In this document: positions 6,434 through 7,400 of the stretch, piece by piece
Position numbering within the stretch: the stretch's first letter is position 1
Layout: each line of letters opens with the position of its first letter
DNA from: Rhizorhabdus sp.
GTDB taxonomy: Bacteria > Pseudomonadota > Alphaproteobacteria > Sphingomonadales > Sphingomonadaceae
Assembly (NCBI GenBank): GCA_004297635.1
Contig: SCUQ01000360.1
Location: forward strand, 1-7,400
Reading direction: 5' to 3'
DNA length: 7,400 nt
Translations under genes and position numbers: made by a program
Notes under the pieces: generated by a model
The model's database searches: none
Seen by the model: only the letters and a program-made list of their open reading frames with translations
What the model was told of the DNA's origin: nothing

Positions 6434-6763
6434 ATGGCCTTGCTGCTGGCGGCCGAAGCGTCGGCGATGCCGCTGGGCAAGGCGATCGATGCGGCGTTGG
6501 GGTGTCCGCGCGGGCGGGCAGGCGAGATCGTCGTCTGCCGGCGGTCGGGCGCATCCGGGCGTTATCGGATTCCGGAGGCGCTGCGGCCGAACGGCTTCGA
6601 CTATGTCCAGGAGGACATCGACGGCGTGTCGCGGGAGCGACACCGTCTGCTGGAAGGCGGCGAGAGCGGGATCGGTTCCTGCTCGCCGTCCGGCGCGTCG
6701 GGCGCCAGCGGCTGCCTCTCCCAGAAATTCCGCGCCTGGGAGCAGCAGCGCGCCGGCCATTAG
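6434..6763 (+). CDS. Small four-cysteine hypothetical protein, probably exported
   Basis: Function unknown. The 109-residue product starts with a short hydrophobic stretch ending ASA (residues 2-11), then ALGCPRG (21-27), EIVVCRR (31-37) and RYRIPEALR (43-51). The C-P-R-G...EIVVC...RYRIP..LR pattern is one I associate with small periplasmic-type hypothetical proteins of sphingomonads. Four cysteines (C24, C35, C83, C94) could form two disulfides, which would fit the periplasm. The stretch at 78-94 is Gly/Ser-rich (GGESG...SGASGASG). The hydrophobic N-terminus is short and lacks basic residues, so either the signal is atypical or initiation is at an upstream in-frame non-ATG codon (ATT at 6428-6430 or CTG at 6425-6427, overlapping the transaldolase stop). 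The gene lies 5 nt behind the transaldolase gene in the same direction and probably shares its mRNA; no clear ribosome site precedes the ATG. It ends with TAG at 6761-6763. Confidence 0.72.
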   Translation: MALLLAAEASAMPLGKAIDAALGCPRGRAGEIVVCRRSGASGRYRIPEALRPNGFDYVQEDIDGVSRERHRLLEGGESGIGSCSPSGASGASGCLSQKFRAWEQQRAGH

Positions 6764-6832
6764 CGGGCGGCGATGGCCGCGCCGCACAGGCGTGAAAGGC
6801 GCGTCATATCAACCGGGATAACCGTTACTCCA

Positions 6833-6860
6833 TTGTGTGTTAACCATTGCGGCGTAGAAT
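6833..6860 (+). promoter_or_regulatory. Candidate sigma-70-type promoter of the DUF484 gene
   Basis: TTGTGT (6833-6838) and TAGAAT (6855-6860) are separated by 16 nt, in the 104-bp gap before the DUF484 gene. The -10 box ends only 7 nt before the ATG at 6868, so transcription would begin at or next to the start codon. The -10 box matches the consensus at five of six positions; the -35 box matches mainly in its TTG. Confidence 0.4.
6840..6847 (+). promoter_or_regulatory. CtrA-like TTAACCAT motif
   Basis: TTAACCAT matches the half-site recognised by the alphaproteobacterial cell-cycle regulator CtrA and sits between the -35 and -10 elements proposed for the DUF484 gene. No second TTAA half is found 7 nt away, so it is a half-site only and could be chance. 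If bound, the position would favour repression. Confidence 0.25.
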
Positions 6861-6867
6861 AGCGCGC

Positions 6868-7400
6868 ATGGGAAGCGTGATCGACTTCGAGGGCGGCGCG
6901 ATGGCCTCGCTCAAGCGGCGTATGGCCGAGGTGGAGGAGGCCAATCAGGACCTCATCGCCTTCGCCCGCGGTCATTCGGGCGCGGTTTCCTCGATCCACA
7001 GCGCGGTGCTGGCAGCGGTCGAGTCGGACGGGCTCGATCATCTCGTTCATATCGTCACCCAGGTATGGCCCGATATCCTCGGCCTCGATGCGGTGTCGGT
7101 GGCCCTGTTCGTGGGGGATCAGGGGCTGCGCGCCGATGCGTCGGGCATGCAGTTCGTCGAGCGGCGGATCATCGAACGCTCGATCGACGACATCAACGGC
7201 GTGGTCATGCGCGGCGTCGAGCGCGGCCATCCGCTGTTCGGGCCGGCATCCGAGCTGATCCGTGCCGAGGCGCTGATCCGCCTGACGTCGGAGCCGCCCT
7301 TGCCCGGTGGCGTGCTGGCACTCGGCCAGCGCCGGCCGATGGGTTTCGATACCCGCGCGGGTTCCGAACTGCTGGGCTTCCTTGGCGCGATGCTTTCGCG
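6868..7400 (+). CDS. DUF484 family protein (GAF-like), 3' end cut by window edge
   Basis: DUF484 proteins are small GAF-like proteins of unknown function, in proteobacteria often next to xerC. 177 complete codons are present. A short charged coiled-coil-like helix (about 12-35, LKRRMAEVEEANQDLIAFA) leads into the GAF-like part with IHSAVLAAVES (43-53), ILGLDAVSVALF (70-81), PLFGPASELIRAEALI (122-137), and the hallmark C-terminal block PLPGGVLALGQRRPMGFDTR then SELLGFLGAML (144-176). This block normally lies close to the C-terminus, so little is probably missing. Two starts are possible. The ATG at 6868 gives MGSVIDFEGGA and has a promoter-like -10 immediately upstream but no Shine-Dalgarno. 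The ATG at 6901 has GAGGGCGG upstream but drops 11 residues. I prefer 6868 because the VIDFE opening looks family-like. It is on the same strand as the transaldolase and small hypothetical genes, separated by 104 bp, so probably separately transcribed. Confidence 0.85.
   Translation, partial: MGSVIDFEGGAMASLKRRMAEVEEANQDLIAFARGHSGAVSSIHSAVLAAVESDGLDHLVHIVTQVWPDILGLDAVSVALFVGDQGLRADASGMQFVERRIIERSIDDINGVVMRGVERGHPLFGPASELIRAEALIRLTSEPPLPGGVLALGQRRPMGFDTRAGSELLGFLGAMLS

Noticed and set aside
6767..6780. GCGGC-GATG-GCCGC hairpin after the small hypothetical gene as an intrinsic terminator.
   Set aside because: It has only a 5-bp stem and no following T-tract. Such stems are frequent by chance in DNA this GC-rich.
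6773..6862. A 29-codon plus-strand open frame in the gap before the DUF484 gene.
   Set aside because: It is too short, has no ribosome site or recognisable motif, and overlaps the proposed promoter.
6760..7230. A 156-codon minus-strand open frame opposite the DUF484 gene.
   Set aside because: It is a shadow frame with His/Asp/Arg-rich content. The plus strand carries the DUF484 signature.

Overview
The window looks like chromosomal DNA of a GC-rich alphaproteobacterium, most likely a sphingomonad. This rests on the strong G/C bias at third codon positions, a small exported-type protein with the EIVVC...RYRIP motif I associate with sphingomonads, a dispersed repeat that reads VIPAKAGI when translated, and the transaldolase/PriA/DUF484 neighbourhood. 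It is mostly core genome. I see no transposase, integrase, phage gene, CRISPR array, tRNA or rRNA.

Left part (1-2050, minus strand): the flagellar export-gate operon, transcribed fliP > fliQ > fliR > flhB and packed tightly (12-nt gap, 4-nt GTGA overlap, 3-nt gap). flhB runs off the left edge. FliP, FliQ and FliR form the membrane gate of the flagellar type III secretion apparatus, and FlhB is its gate/switch partner.

Middle (2051-2194): a 144-bp spacer made almost entirely of inverted repeats. It holds an 8-bp perfect palindrome and then a REP-like pair of GTCAT...GAAA-type hairpins facing each other. It lies between the end of priA and the start of fliP.

Centre (2195-5525, minus strand): priA (replication restart helicase) preceded, 10 nt upstream, by a gene for a putative GT-B-fold glycerophosphotransferase-like protein with an unusually strong Shine-Dalgarno sequence. 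The two are probably co-transcribed.

Right part (5775-7400, plus strand): after a 249-bp divergent intergenic region come a TalC/MipB-family transaldolase, a small four-cysteine hypothetical protein 5 nt downstream, and, after 104 bp, a DUF484 (GAF-like) gene cut by the right edge. The DUF484 gene has a promoter-like element so close to its ATG that a leaderless transcript is possible.

I found no clear undescribed multi-gene system. The most interesting items are the hairpin array at the priA/fliP junction, the uncharacterised transferase coupled to priA, and the start and regulation of the DUF484 gene.
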